Assembly (NCBI RefSeq): GCF_030812315.1
Contig: NZ_JAUSSM010000013.1
Span: forward strand, 1-64,000
Direction of reading: 5' to 3'
DNA from: Arthrobacter oryzae
Lineage (GTDB): Bacteria > Actinomycetota > Actinomycetes > Actinomycetales > Micrococcaceae
Length of the DNA: 64,000 bases
The position numbers were made by a program, and so were the translations under genes. The notes under the pieces were generated by a model. It had not been told where the DNA came from. It made no database searches and saw only the letters and a list, made by a program, of their open reading frames with translations. This document shows, one piece after another, positions 1-8,433 of this stretch (the stretch's first letter is position 1; each line of letters starts with the position of its first letter).

Positions 1-1
1 C

Positions 2-85
2 TACCGAAACAAACCCACCGCACCAGCCGCCCCGGCCCACGCCGGCATCAACTACAAAACCAACCAGCTGTCACAAACAGCTTGA
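2..85 (+). CDS. C-terminal fragment of an unidentified protein, possibly a transposase (partial at window edge)
   Basis: An open frame enters from the left edge and stops with TGA at 83-85, giving 27 residues ending INYKTNQLSQTA. The basic, Pro/Ala-rich tail resembles C-termini of integrase-fold transposases, but no catalytic residue is in view, so this is a guess. Just downstream the 13-bp sequence TTCCGGCGACCTC is present twice (98-110 and 117-129), which may be an element end. It could equally be the tail of any other gene. Confidence 0.3.
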   Translation, partial: YRNKPTAPAAPAHAGINYKTNQLSQTA

Positions 86-136
86 TTCATTCCGAGGTTC
101 CGGCGACCTCGCACGTTTCCGGCGACCTCAGTGCAA

Positions 137-1570
137 TCAGATCGAGTAGCGCTCGTCCTCGTGGTCTCCCGGGTGGTCGTTGACCAGGCCGGCGGCAAGG
201 GTGTTGCCGTCCAGCGGATCGATCACCAGGAAGGCTCCGGTGCGGCGGTGGTGCAGGTAGTTCTCCAGCGGCAGCGGGGCGGCGAGCCGGAGCTGCGCGT
301 GGCCGATGTCGTTGAGCTCCAGGCTGGATGCGCCCTCAAGCTTGAAGGTGGCGAGGTCCAGCTTGCCGCTGACGCTGCGGACCAGCGCCTGCACGGTGCG
401 GGTGCCGTGCTTAACCAGCACCTTGGCGCCTTCACGGAGCGGCTTCGGCGACAGCCAGCACAACGCGGCGTAGAGGTCGGCGGAGGCTTCGCGGACGGTG
501 CCTGCAGCGGCGATCGTGTCACCGCGGGCGACGTCGAACTCGTCAGCGAGGCGCAGGGCCACGGACTGCGGAGCCACGGCTTCGGTGAGCTCAGCGCCCG
601 CGAAGTCGATGCCCGTGACGGTGGTGGTGCGCGGGGCCTGGCCCGGGGTCAGCACGCTGACTTTGTCCCCCACCTTGACCGATCCTTCCGTGATCTGCCC
701 GGCGTAAGCGCGGTAGTCACGGTACTTCTCGACGTCGAGTCCGCCGGCAACCGCGTCGGGAGCCAGCGCGCCCTGCGGCCGGACCACCAGCTGCACCGGG
801 AAGCGGAAGCTCTCCAGGTGGCTTTCCAGTTCGTCCGCGGCGGGCAGGGTCTCGAGCACCTCAAGGAGGGCCGGGCCGGTGTACCAGGGGGTGCGCTCCG
901 AGCGCTCCACCACGTTGTCGCCGTCGAGCGCGGAAACCGGAACCACCAGCAGGTCGGTGATCCCATCGGAACCGAGGCCGAGCTCGCGGCCCACCTTCTG
1001 AACGTCGGCTTCGATCCCGCGGAATACACTCTCGCTGAAGTCCACCAGGTCGATCTTGTTCACGGCCACGATCACGTGCGCCACGCGCAGCAGCTGCAGC
1101 ACGGACAGGTGCCGGCGGGTCTGCTCCAGGACACCCTTGCGGGCGTCAATGAGTACGACGACGGCGTCCGCGGTGGACGCGCCGGTCACGGTGTTCTTGG
1201 TGTACTGCACGTGCCCGGGGCAGTCGGCGAGGATGAAGCTGCGGCGGTCCGTGGCGAAATACCGGTAGGCGACGTCGATGGTGATGCCCTGCTCGCGCTC
1301 GGCACGCAGGCCGTCGGTCAGCAGTGCCAGGTCGATCGCTTGTACACCGGCTGCGCCCGGTCCCCCAAATCCGCGGTCCGCGGACGTGCGGGCAACGGCG
1401 TCCAGCTGGTCGGCAAGGATCGCCTTGGAGTCGTGCAGCAGGCGGCCCACCAGGGTGGACTTGCCGTCGTCGACCGATCCGGCGGTTGCGAAGCGGAACA
1501 GGGAGGCGTGCGCGAGCGGGGCCTCGTCAAGAAGGGCAGCCGCGCGGGCTGTATCGATTTCGGTGCTCAT
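137..1570 (-). CDS. cysN: Sulfate adenylyltransferase large subunit (GTPase), CysN
   Basis: GTP-hydrolysing subunit of ATP sulfurylase, which with CysD activates sulfate to adenosine 5'-phosphosulfate (APS). An EF-Tu-like GTPase domain is plain: P-loop GSVDDGKS at residues 31-38, switch region EREQGITIDV near 91-100, DCPGH at 116-120 and NKID at 171-174, followed by beta-barrel domains. At 477 residues it has no room for a C-terminal APS kinase (CysC), which fits the APS-type reductase upstream. The ATG overlaps the cysD stop by one base (TAATG), indicating translational coupling. It is the last gene of the leftward operon sir-cysH-cysD-cysN. Confidence 0.96.
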   Translation of the reverse strand: MSTEIDTARAAALLDEAPLAHASLFRFATAGSVDDGKSTLVGRLLHDSKAILADQLDAVARTSADRGFGGPGAAGVQAIDLALLTDGLRAEREQGITIDVAYRYFATDRRSFILADCPGHVQYTKNTVTGASTADAVVVLIDARKGVLEQTRRHLSVLQLLRVAHVIVAVNKIDLVDFSESVFRGIEADVQKVGRELGLGSDGITDLLVVPVSALDGDNVVERSERTPWYTGPALLEVLETLPAADELESHLESFRFPVQLVVRPQGALAPDAVAGGLDVEKYRDYRAYAGQITEGSVKVGDKVSVLTPGQAPRTTTVTGIDFAGAELTEAVAPQSVALRLADEFDVARGDTIAAAGTVREASADLYAALCWLSPKPLREGAKVLVKHGTRTVQALVRSVSGKLDLATFKLEGASSLELNDIGHAQLRLAAPLPLENYLHHRRTGAFLVIDPLDGNTLAAGLVNDHPGDHEDERYSI

Positions 1571-2517
1571 TAGAAATAGCCATCCTTCTTGCGGTCTTCC
1601 ATGGCGGCCTCGGAGATGCGGTCATCGGCACGGGTGGCGCCACGTTCGGTGATGGTGGAGGCGGCAACTTCAATCACGACGTCGCGCACGGTAGCGGCAG
1701 CCGACTCAACAGCGCCGGTGCAGGACATGTCGCCGACGGTCCGGTAGCGGACGGTCTTGGTGATGACTTCCTCATCGGGGCGGGGCTGGGAAACCTCGCC
1801 CACTGCGCGCCACATGCCGTCGCGGGCAAAGACCTCGCGGTCGTGGGCGTAGTACAGGCCGGGCAGCTCGATGTTTTCGCGCTCAATGTAGCGCCACACG
1901 TCCAGCTCGGTCCAGTTGCTGATGGGGAATGCGCGGACGTGCTGGCCCACGGTGTGGCGGCCGTTGTACAGGTTCCACAGCTCGGGGCGCTGGTTGCGCG
2001 GGTCCCACTGGCCGAACTCGTCGCGGAGGCTCAGGATGCGCTCCTTGGCGCGGGCCTTGTCCTCGTCACGGCGGCCGCCGCCGAAGACGGCGTCGAACTT
2101 GTTGGACTGGATCGCGTCCAGCAGCGGGACGGTCTGCAGCGGGTTGCGGGTGCCGTCGGCACGCTCGGCCAGTTCGCCGCGGTCGATGAACTCCTGGACG
2201 GAGCCGACAACCAGCTTCAGGCCCAGTCGCTCAACGGTGCGGTCGCGGAAGTCGATGACCTCGGGGAAGTTGTGCCCGGTGTCCACGTGCAGCACGGGGA
2301 AGGGAACCTTGCCCGGCCAGAACGCCTTGGTGGCCAGGTGCAGCATCACCACGGAATCCTTGCCGCCGGAGAACAGCAGCGCGGGCTTCTCGAACTCGGC
2401 GACGACCTCGCGGATGATGTGGATGGCCTCTGATTCGAGGGTGTCCAGGCTGGAGAGGCGCGTGGAAACGGCAGCTTCAGTCACCTGGGTGGGCTCCTCA
2501 GTTAGGAAAGTGCTCAT
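1570..2517 (-). CDS. cysD: Sulfate adenylyltransferase small subunit, CysD
   Basis: Catalytic PP-loop subunit of ATP sulfurylase, forming APS from sulfate and ATP. The PP-loop SGGKDS lies near residues 50-55, and the length of 315 residues is normal for CysD. A longer frame begins five codons upstream, but the ATG at 2517 makes an ATGA overlap with the cysH stop and gives the family's usual N-terminus (MSTFL), so that start is preferred. It forms a heterodimer with CysN, the next gene, whose start overlaps this gene's stop. Confidence 0.96.
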   Translation of the reverse strand: MSTFLTEEPTQVTEAAVSTRLSSLDTLESEAIHIIREVVAEFEKPALLFSGGKDSVVMLHLATKAFWPGKVPFPVLHVDTGHNFPEVIDFRDRTVERLGLKLVVGSVQEFIDRGELAERADGTRNPLQTVPLLDAIQSNKFDAVFGGGRRDEDKARAKERILSLRDEFGQWDPRNQRPELWNLYNGRHTVGQHVRAFPISNWTELDVWRYIERENIELPGLYYAHDREVFARDGMWRAVGEVSQPRPDEEVITKTVRYRTVGDMSCTGAVESAAATVRDVVIEVAASTITERGATRADDRISEAAMEDRKKDGYF

Positions 2518-3245
2518 ACGTGTAGTCCGCATTCTGTCTTGTCGGTTCCTGCCCAGCGGCCGGCGCGGGGGTCATCGCCGGGCGCTACCTTGCGGGTGCA
2601 AGGCTGGCAGCCAATGGACGGGTAGCCCTGTGAAAGCAGCGGGTTGACGGGAAGGAGGTTGTCGTCGGAGTACTGCACCAGCTGGTCGAAGCTCCAGGCC
2701 GCCACCGGGTTGACCTTGACCAGGCCGTTGACTTCGTCCCAGGTGATCAGCGGGGTGTTGGTGCGGGTGGGGGCTTCGTCGCGGCGCACGCCGGTGAACC
2801 AGAGTTCATAGCCGGCGAGGGTGCGGCGCAGCGGAGCCACCTTGCGGAGGGCACAGCACTGGGCGGCGTCACGGGCAAAGAGGTCCTTGCCGAGCAGGCG
2901 GTCCTGCTGCTCCACGGTGTTCTCCGGGAGGACGTCCACCACGTTGACGCGGAGGTTTGCGGCCACTTCGTCGCGCGTGGCGTAGGTTTCCGGGAAGTGG
3001 TAGCCGGTCTCCAGGAACAGGACGTCGACGCCGGGAAGCTGGTCGGCAACCAGCGCCGGCAGGACGGCGTCGGCCATGGAGCAGGCCACGGCCACGGCGG
3101 GCAGGTCGAAGTTCCGGGCCACCCAGGCGATGACGTCCCGGGCCGGGGCGTCCCAGCCGAGCTCGGCAGCGCCGGCCTCGGCCAGGGCCTTGAGCTCGTC
3201 GTGGGTGCGGAGTACGGGGTCAATTCCAAGTGCGTGCTTGCTCAT
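2514..3245 (-). CDS. cysH: Adenylylsulfate (APS) reductase, CysH family
   Basis: Reduces APS to sulfite with thioredoxin as electron donor. The 243-residue product carries CysCys at 130-131, CxxC at 213-216 and the C-terminal ECGLH signature at 238-242 with the catalytic cysteine. The two cysteine pairs are the ligands of a [4Fe-4S] cluster in APS-type enzymes and are absent from PAPS-type reductases, so APS is the likely substrate. The ATG at 3245 overlaps the sir stop (ATGA) and is preceded by AGGAGG lying inside the end of sir. An upstream in-frame start at 3278 would lie within sir and is not favoured. Confidence 0.95.
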   Translation of the reverse strand: MSKHALGIDPVLRTHDELKALAEAGAAELGWDAPARDVIAWVARNFDLPAVAVACSMADAVLPALVADQLPGVDVLFLETGYHFPETYATRDEVAANLRVNVVDVLPENTVEQQDRLLGKDLFARDAAQCCALRKVAPLRRTLAGYELWFTGVRRDEAPTRTNTPLITWDEVNGLVKVNPVAAWSFDQLVQYSDDNLLPVNPLLSQGYPSIGCQPCTRKVAPGDDPRAGRWAGTDKTECGLHV

Positions 3246-4987
3246 TGCAGGTCCTCCTCGTCTGCTGCGTGGGCCCACTCGGCGAAGGTCTGGCCTTCGG
3301 CGTGGTCGGCCACGAACTTCCGGACGACGCGCTCGACGTAGTCCGGCAGGTCGTCAACGTAGACCTTGAGGCCGCGGACGGTGCGTCCGAGGCCGGCTTC
3401 TTCGCGGCTGTTGGAAGCCAGCCCGCCGCCCAGGTGGACCTGGAAGCCGGGGCTGGGGTCGCCGTCGGGCGTTGGCAGCATCATGCCCTTGAGTCCGATG
3501 TCCGCGGTCTGGATGCGGGCGCAGGAGTTGGGGCAGCCGTTGATGTGCAGTGACAGGGCGTGGGGCAGCTGGCCGCTCTCCGCGAGGTCCGCGAGGCGGC
3601 GTTCCAGCTCGGCCACGGCGGTCGCGGCGGTCATCTTGGTTTCCACGATGGCCAGCTTGCAGTATTCGATGCCGGTGCAGGCGATGGTGCCGCGGCGGAA
3701 CACGGACGGACGGGCGGAGAGGCCCAGGGCGTCCAGCTCGGCGACCAGCGGTTCAACCTCGTCCTTGGGGACGTCCAGCACAACCAGCTTCTGGTGCGGG
3801 GTGGTGCGCAGGCGGTGCGAGCCGCGGGCCTCGAGGGTGTCCGCGAGCTTCACCAGCTGCGTGCCGGAGAGCCGGCCGGCCAGCGGGGTGGCGCCGATGA
3901 AGAACTTGCCGTCCTTCTGTTCGTGCACGCCCACGTGGTCGCCCGGGGTGGTCGGCTTGGGTGCGGCGGGGCCGTCGGCCAGCTTGTAGCCGAGGTATTC
4001 GTCCTCGAGGATCTGGCGGAACTTCTCGGGTCCCCAGTCGGCCATCAGGAACTTCAGGCGCGCCTTGGTGCGCATGCGGCGGTAACCGTAGTCGCGGAAG
4101 ATGCTGGTGACGCCGAGCCACACGTCGGCTGCCTGCTCGGGCGTAACGAAGGCGCCGAGGCGCTTGCCCAGCATGGGGTTGGTGGACAGTGCGCCGCCGG
4201 CCCAGAGGTCGTAGCCGATGCCGAGTTCGGGGTGCTTGACGCCGACCAGGGCGAAGTCGTTGATCTCGTGCACCACGTCCTGGCTGGGGTGGCCGGTGAT
4301 GGCGGTCTTGTACTTGCGCGGCAGGTTGGACAGCAGCGGGTTGCCGATGAAGCGCTCCCCCAGCTCGGCGATGAGCGGGGTCGGGTCGATGATCTCGTCC
4401 TTGGCGATGCCGGCCACGGGCGAGCCCAAGATGACGCGGGGAACGTCGCCGCAGGCTTCGGTGGTGGACAGGCCCACGCCCTCCAGCCGGGTCCAGATCT
4501 CGGGGATGTCCTCCACGCGGATCCAGTGCAGCTGGATGTTCTGGCGGTCGGTGAGGTCCGCGGAATCCCGGGCGAAGTCCACCGAGATGTTGCCGATCAC
4601 GCGCAGCTGCTCGGTGGTGAGCGCACCGCCGTCGATCCGGACGCGGAGCATGAAGTACTTGTCCTCGAGCTCGTGCGGCTCAAGCGTGGCGGTCTTGCCG
4701 CCGTCGATCCCGGGCTTGCGCTGCGTGTAGAGGCCCCACCAGCGGAAGCGTCCGTGCAGGTCCTGGCCCGGGATGGAGTCGAACCCGTCCTTGGAATAGA
4801 TGGACTCGATACGCTCGCGGACGTTGAGGCCGTCGTCTTCCTGCTTCCAGGTTTCGTTGGCATTGAGCGGGGTGGTGCCGTCCACCTTCCACTGGCCGTG
4901 CGGCTTCGCTGCCGGACGGTTGGCGCGTGCAGGTCGCTTGGCGGCAGCGGAGTCCGCGGACGCTCCGGCTAGAGCTGTATCAGTCAT
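3242..4987 (-). CDS. sir: Ferredoxin-dependent sulfite (nitrite/sulfite) reductase
   Basis: Siroheme/[4Fe-4S] enzyme reducing sulfite to sulfide; first gene of the sulfate-assimilation operon. Cluster ligands are visible as C-x5-C at residues 437 and 443 and C-x3-C (CPNSC) at 485 and 489. The length of 581 residues fits the one-polypeptide ferredoxin-type family that includes mycobacterial SirA/NirA. Sequence alone does not separate sulfite from nitrite reductases, but fusion into the cysH-cysD-cysN operon argues for sulfite. The N-terminal ~35 residues are Ala/Lys rich and probably disordered. The neighbouring chelatase would supply iron for its siroheme. Confidence 0.92.
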   Translation of the reverse strand: MTDTALAGASADSAAAKRPARANRPAAKPHGQWKVDGTTPLNANETWKQEDDGLNVRERIESIYSKDGFDSIPGQDLHGRFRWWGLYTQRKPGIDGGKTATLEPHELEDKYFMLRVRIDGGALTTEQLRVIGNISVDFARDSADLTDRQNIQLHWIRVEDIPEIWTRLEGVGLSTTEACGDVPRVILGSPVAGIAKDEIIDPTPLIAELGERFIGNPLLSNLPRKYKTAITGHPSQDVVHEINDFALVGVKHPELGIGYDLWAGGALSTNPMLGKRLGAFVTPEQAADVWLGVTSIFRDYGYRRMRTKARLKFLMADWGPEKFRQILEDEYLGYKLADGPAAPKPTTPGDHVGVHEQKDGKFFIGATPLAGRLSGTQLVKLADTLEARGSHRLRTTPHQKLVVLDVPKDEVEPLVAELDALGLSARPSVFRRGTIACTGIEYCKLAIVETKMTAATAVAELERRLADLAESGQLPHALSLHINGCPNSCARIQTADIGLKGMMLPTPDGDPSPGFQVHLGGGLASNSREEAGLGRTVRGLKVYVDDLPDYVERVVRKFVADHAEGQTFAEWAHAADEEDLQ

Positions 4988-5050
4988 GCATCGACTGTAG
5001 GTCCGACCCGAAAGCCGTCACAAAGGGTCAGAAACGCGAGGTCACCTAGG

Positions 5051-5060
5051 GAAATATTTC
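5051..5060. promoter_or_regulatory. Palindrome upstream of the sulfate-assimilation operon
   Basis: GAAATATTTC is a perfect 10-bp palindrome and an AT-rich island in GC-rich sequence, about 65 bp upstream of the sir start. Its position suits an operator or promoter element for the leftward operon. No regulator gene is adjacent and the assignment is inference only. Confidence 0.3.
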
Positions 5061-5116
5061 GTCATGAATCGCCGGGAAGCCTTGAAGAAGGGTGGGTGCT
5101 GTGCATGGTCCGGGGC

Positions 5117-5152
5117 CCAGCCGCGGGGCTCCTCGGCGGTGAGCCCGGGGCT
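5117..5152 (-). terminator. Possible stem-loop after the chelatase gene
   Basis: A GC-rich imperfect inverted repeat (CAGCCGCGGGGCTC against GAGCCCGGGGCTG) lies immediately 3' of the leftward chelatase gene. There is no U-tract, so termination is only suggested by position. Confidence 0.3.
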
Positions 5153-5153
5153 G

Positions 5154-5879
5154 TCAGGAGGTCGCTGCTGCGGCGTCTGCCGCGGCCGCGACGGCGGCGT
5201 CGTAGCGGTCCAGGGCAACCTCGGCCATCAGCCGGGAGGGCAGCAGCGGTTCCGTCACCACGTCCGCTTTTGCCTTGGCCAGCTGGTCATGAAAGAACCC
5301 GTGGGCCAGCAGGTACGAGGCAATGATCACGCGTCCCTGCCCCTCCCCGCCGGGGTATTCAGCACGCAGTGAGGCGACGGCGTCGGGCACGGACGGCTTG
5401 GCGGCCGCACCGTAGGCGGGGACGATCCTGTTGCCCCGAAGCGCCCTCAGGTGTTCGGCGAGCTCTTCGACGCTGACCGAGGCTTTGGGGTTGGTGGATC
5501 CCGCAGCCGCGAGCACCACGGCGTCGTGCTCGGTGGCTCCGGCCTCGCGCAGCCGCTGGTCGAGGATCTCCGCCAGCCTGGGATCAGGCCCGAGGGGATC
5601 CGACGCCGAGCTGCCTTCCCGGCCCCGCGCCGCCTTGGCGATGTCCACCTTGGTGTGGAAACCCACGCTGAGCAGCAGCGGCACGATGACGGCCGGCTCC
5701 CCTTTCGGCAACCCTGCCATGACATCCACCAGGTCCGGGTCCTGGACGTCAACATAAGCCTCGCGGACGTCCAGGCCGGGGCGCAGTTCGCTGATCCCGG
5801 CACGGAGTCCGTTGACCTCGGCAGCGCCCAGCGGGCTGGACGTTCCGTGGGCACAGGCGATCATGATGGGGCTATTCAT
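5154..5879 (-). CDS. Sirohydrochlorin chelatase, CbiX/SirB-type
   Basis: Probable chelatase inserting Fe2+ into sirohydrochlorin for siroheme (or Co2+ in cobalamin synthesis). The N-terminus IACAHGTSS carries the metal-binding His at residue 11 of this class of small class II chelatases. At 241 residues it is longer than single-domain CbiX (~120) and looks like two half-domains in tandem; the second half contains HGFFHDQLAKAKADVVTEPLL. It is transcribed leftward beside the sulfite reductase that needs siroheme, which favours iron. No siroheme synthase gene lies in view. Confidence 0.85.
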   Translation of the reverse strand: MNSPIMIACAHGTSSPLGAAEVNGLRAGISELRPGLDVREAYVDVQDPDLVDVMAGLPKGEPAVIVPLLLSVGFHTKVDIAKAARGREGSSASDPLGPDPRLAEILDQRLREAGATEHDAVVLAAAGSTNPKASVSVEELAEHLRALRGNRIVPAYGAAAKPSVPDAVASLRAEYPGGEGQGRVIIASYLLAHGFFHDQLAKAKADVVTEPLLPSRLMAEVALDRYDAAVAAAADAAAATS

Positions 5880-5939
5880 AGGGGCTAGCGTAACGTTGGA
5901 GCCGCCCTATCCGCCCCTTGGAATTCACCGGGACGCCCC

Positions 5940-6611
5940 ATGACCCTCTCATTCAACGCCGTTCTGGTATGGCTGGATCTGGCCGGCGTCTTCTTCTTCG
6001 CAGTGTCCGGGTCCCTCCTGGCGGCGCGGAAACAGTTCGACCTCATTGGCTCACTGCTCCTCGCCTCCCTCGTTTCGCTAGGCGGCGGCGTGATCCGCGA
6101 CATCATCCTCAACAGCGGACCGCCCGCGGCGTTCACCAACCCCGCCTACCTCGCTCCCCCGCTGCTCGCCACCGTGCTGGTGTACTTCCTGTTTTCCAGC
6201 CTCCAGCGCTTCACGTCGCTGCTCATCCTGTTCGACGCCGGCGGCCTGGCGCTGTTCTGCATCACCGGAACACTGAAGGCGCTGAGTTTCGGAATGAACC
6301 CCGTTTCGGCCGTGCTGCTGGGGGTCACGACGGCGGTGGGCGGCGGCCTCCTGCGCGACATCACAGCCAACGAGGTGCCGCAGCTCTTCGACCCGAAGGA
6401 CCTCTACGCGCTGCCCGCGTTCACAGGGGCGGCTCTGACCACGATCCTCTGGGTTTCGGGGTCGTTCAACGCGTTCACCGCCGGGGCCGTTGCCGCCGTC
6501 GTATTCGCTTTCCGGGTCACTGCGTGGCGCCGATCCTGGTACGTTCCGCTGGCCGTCCGGGGGTGGCACCGGCTCGGGCTGGGGACGGCGGAAAACGGTG
6601 GCCGGGATTAG
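5940..6611 (+). CDS. TRIC-family (YadS/UPF0126) membrane protein
   Basis: 223-residue integral membrane protein with about seven hydrophobic segments, of the family now regarded as prokaryotic trimeric intracellular cation (TRIC) channels. Two internal repeats each carry the family's glycine-rich motif: GGGVIRDI near residues 46-53 and GGGLLRDI near 137-144. The likely role is monovalent cation (K+) flux across the cytoplasmic membrane; the native bacterial role is poorly known. It is divergent from the chelatase gene and followed 14 bp later by a SUKH-like gene. Confidence 0.88.
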   Translation: MTLSFNAVLVWLDLAGVFFFAVSGSLLAARKQFDLIGSLLLASLVSLGGGVIRDIILNSGPPAAFTNPAYLAPPLLATVLVYFLFSSLQRFTSLLILFDAGGLALFCITGTLKALSFGMNPVSAVLLGVTTAVGGGLLRDITANEVPQLFDPKDLYALPAFTGAALTTILWVSGSFNAFTAGAVAAVVFAFRVTAWRRSWYVPLAVRGWHRLGLGTAENGGRD

Positions 6612-6625
6612 CTAGGATATGAACC

Positions 6626-7051
6626 ATGACTGACATGTTCCTCGAGAAGTTCCGCGCGCTTGTTCCGAAGTATCTCGAAGACGAATGGCAGGAAGAGGAC
6701 GGACTGTCCGAAGACGAACTCAAAGTCGCACTTGCCGACCACCAGTTCCAGATCCCGCTGGTCCTGAAGGAGTTTTACCAGGCAGTGGGCGGCTGCGAGG
6801 ACCTCATGGAGGCCTACCACTACTTCTGGGACCCCGAGGAACTCGAAGTTGATGACGAAGGCTTCCTCATGTTCCTCGAGGACGAGGAAGAACAGTTCAC
6901 CTGGGGTTTCCGCGTGGGCGACCTCGGCGTTCCGGACCCCATTGTGTACCGCCGCAACAACGCCCGCGGCCAGTGGAAGAGCGAAGAGGGCACGTTCTCC
7001 GAGTTCGTGTTCGACATGTTCGAGTGGGCGTTCAACGACGAAGAGGACTAG
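6626..7051 (+). CDS. SMI1/KNR4 (SUKH)-like protein
   Basis: 141-residue, strongly acidic soluble protein. The pattern of an N-terminal helix, the segment IPLVLKEFYQAVGGCEDLMEAYHYFWDPEEL and a C-terminal FVFDMFEWAFNDEED resembles the SMI1/KNR4 (SUKH) fold, often used by immunity proteins of polymorphic toxins and by general scaffolds. No toxin gene is adjacent, so an immunity role is not supported. The start is preceded by a weak AGGA-like site (GCTAGGATATGAACC). Confidence 0.6.
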   Translation: MTDMFLEKFRALVPKYLEDEWQEEDGLSEDELKVALADHQFQIPLVLKEFYQAVGGCEDLMEAYHYFWDPEELEVDDEGFLMFLEDEEEQFTWGFRVGDLGVPDPIVYRRNNARGQWKSEEGTFSEFVFDMFEWAFNDEED

Positions 7052-7093
7052 GGGTCCCCGCTGCCTAGATTCCTCCCGCTGCGGCTTAACTCT

Positions 7094-7197
7094 GCCGTCG
7101 TGACCCTGTTTCAAGCCCGAAACCCGGCGACGCGCCATGCGGCCGGCGTGTCTGGCCACAGGCAGCGGTAAATCGGGTCACGACGGCGGAACGCGCC
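7094..7197. repeat. Inverted-repeat element, copy 1 (left of DUF559 gene)
   Basis: Perfect 13-bp terminal inverted repeats (GCCGTCGTGACCC at 7094-7106 and GGGTCACGACGGC at 7175-7187) enclose ~68 bp. The internal segments GACGCGCC and GGCGTGTC are shared with a second copy at 8122-8224, in the same orientation. The two copies closely flank the DUF559 gene and its promoter. Confidence 0.7.
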
Positions 7198-7209
7198 GTT
7201 GTGCTGGGC

Positions 7210-8052
7210 TCACCAAGCCGGGGCGAACGTGCCGTCTGCATGCAGCCGCAGTATGGCGCGGATCTCCTCCACCATGGCTTGGGGACGATGCACCACGTCG
7301 TCATAGTAGTAGCGGAGCGTCAACCGACCTCCGAGCATGGTGGCTCTGCTGCGGCGATGGTCTTTCTTGATCTGCCGCGGTTCAAAGTGGGTGGATCCGT
7401 CCAGCTCCACCACCAGGCAGTCGCCCACAAGGAAGTCGACTTCGCCCACCCCGGGCAGTTCCACATGCATGCGTACGCTGAGCCCTGCACGGACAAAATA
7501 CGTGTGTGCCAGTACTTCCAGCAACGAGTCCGCCCTGGGAATCAGTAGGTCCAGCACGGCGCGGGCCCTGCCGTTCCGTTTCCCCGGCAGCTTCCTCCTG
7601 AGGAACTCGACCGTTATCAGCCCCCGACATACTGCGGACTGCACCATGACCAGCGATTCCAGCTCCGGCAAGCAGCGCAAGGCGTGAATGAGCACGTCGG
7701 CCAAGCCTGCCATAGGTAGGGACGGGTGCCGTGGGTGGACGCAGGGTGAATGGTCCACCACTCCGGGCTTCGGAATGCCGTTCCCGCAGCTCAGGTGCAC
7801 GGCCCTGGCCGCGTACAGAGTCCAGAGGTTGTAGAACGGGGCGGCGGAGATGCACGTGAGCTGGCCGTTCGAACGAAAAGCCGCCATGACGCCGTAGTCC
7901 GCGCTTGAAATCGCGTAGACACCCCTCAACGGCCGGAACAGCAGACCGCTTGCCAGCGCAGCCTCAAGCTCCGGTCGCTGGAATCCGGCGGCCAGCAGCT
8001 GACTTCGCTTCGCAGCGCCGCCTCGATGCCGTAAATATGTGTTGAGATCCAT
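7210..8052 (-). CDS. AbiEi-like N-terminus plus DUF559 (Vsr/restriction-like) nuclease-type protein
   Basis: 280 residues from the ATG at 8052 (MDLNTYLRHRGG); a frame reaching 8112 has no better start. The N-terminal part (HRGGAAKRSQLLAAGF...LRGVYAI) matches the winged-helix segment of AbiEi-type antitoxin proteins. The C-terminal part (VDFLVGDCLVVELDGSTHFEPRQIKKDHRRSRATML) has the D-x(n)-E-x-D core of DUF559, a relative of Vsr and PD-(D/E)XK endonucleases. Such solitary genes are common in Micrococcales and their role is unknown; no cognate toxin gene is adjacent. It sits precisely between two copies of an inverted-repeat element. Confidence 0.75.
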   Translation of the reverse strand: MDLNTYLRHRGGAAKRSQLLAAGFQRPELEAALASGLLFRPLRGVYAISSADYGVMAAFRSNGQLTCISAAPFYNLWTLYAARAVHLSCGNGIPKPGVVDHSPCVHPRHPSLPMAGLADVLIHALRCLPELESLVMVQSAVCRGLITVEFLRRKLPGKRNGRARAVLDLLIPRADSLLEVLAHTYFVRAGLSVRMHVELPGVGEVDFLVGDCLVVELDGSTHFEPRQIKKDHRRSRATMLGGRLTLRYYYDDVVHRPQAMVEEIRAILRLHADGTFAPAW

Positions 8053-8121
8053 TGAGCCATGGTGGATTCGAGATCCAGGCCGCAAAATGGCACGGCCACC
8101 ATATGTGGACAACCCGCAAGC

Positions 8122-8224
8122 GCCGTGCCGACCCTGTTTCGACCCACGGGCCCCGCGACGCGCCGTGACCCGGGCGTGTCATCAACGTTCATCAGCAATA
8201 GCAGGTCACGACGGCGGAGCGCGG
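8122..8224. repeat. Inverted-repeat element, copy 2 (right of DUF559 gene)
   Basis: Second copy of the element at 7094-7197, in the same orientation. It begins GCCGTGCCGACCCTGTTTC, keeps GCGACGCGCC and GGCGTGTC, and ends AGGTCACGACGGCGGA. Its inverted ends are slightly degenerate. Confidence 0.65.
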
Positions 8225-8350
8225 CAGCAAAGGCGCCAGCCAGGGCGTGTGACACGCCGATTAACACCCGATTCGCGTTCGTGACAAAGCTGTCATAGAC
8301 TAATTCACGGATCCACTAAATGCCTCCGGTGGATCTGATGCGAACGGAGA

Positions 8351-8408
8351 AATGGCCCCGGTTCGATGCAGCGTATGACTCGTAACACTGCAAAGGACCG
8401 GGGCCATT
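8351..8408 (-). terminator. Long-looped stem, possible terminator of the prenyl synthase operon
   Basis: A perfect 12-bp stem (AATGGCCCCGGT at 8351-8362, ACCGGGGCCATT at 8397-8408) with a 34-nt loop lies 26 bp beyond the stop of the leftward synthase gene. There is no long U-run. Confidence 0.45.
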
Positions 8409-8433
8409 CCGTTTAAGTACGGGCCAACCGCCC

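Larger units (their letters stand above)
8053..8433. other. Non-coding stretch between DUF559 gene and polyprenyl synthase gene
   Basis: No supported gene. It contains repeat copy 2 (8122-8224), a small palindrome GGCGTGTGACACGCC near 8245, a stem GATCCAC/GTGGATC (8310-8316 with 8329-8335) and a 12-bp stem at 8351-8408. Presumably it holds the DUF559 promoter at its left end. Confidence 0.5.

Noticed and set aside
131-1573. 480-codon open frame on the plus strand across cysN
   Set aside because: It is the antisense shadow of cysN in GC-rich DNA; the reverse strand has all GTPase motifs.
3560-4972. 470-codon plus-strand frame across the sulfite reductase gene
   Set aside because: Antisense shadow; no homology pattern, while the minus strand has the siroheme and cluster motifs.
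8351-8408. The 12-bp stem as a third copy of the DUF559-flanking element
   Set aside because: Its arms (AATGGCCCCGGT) are unrelated to the GCCGTCGTGACC ends.
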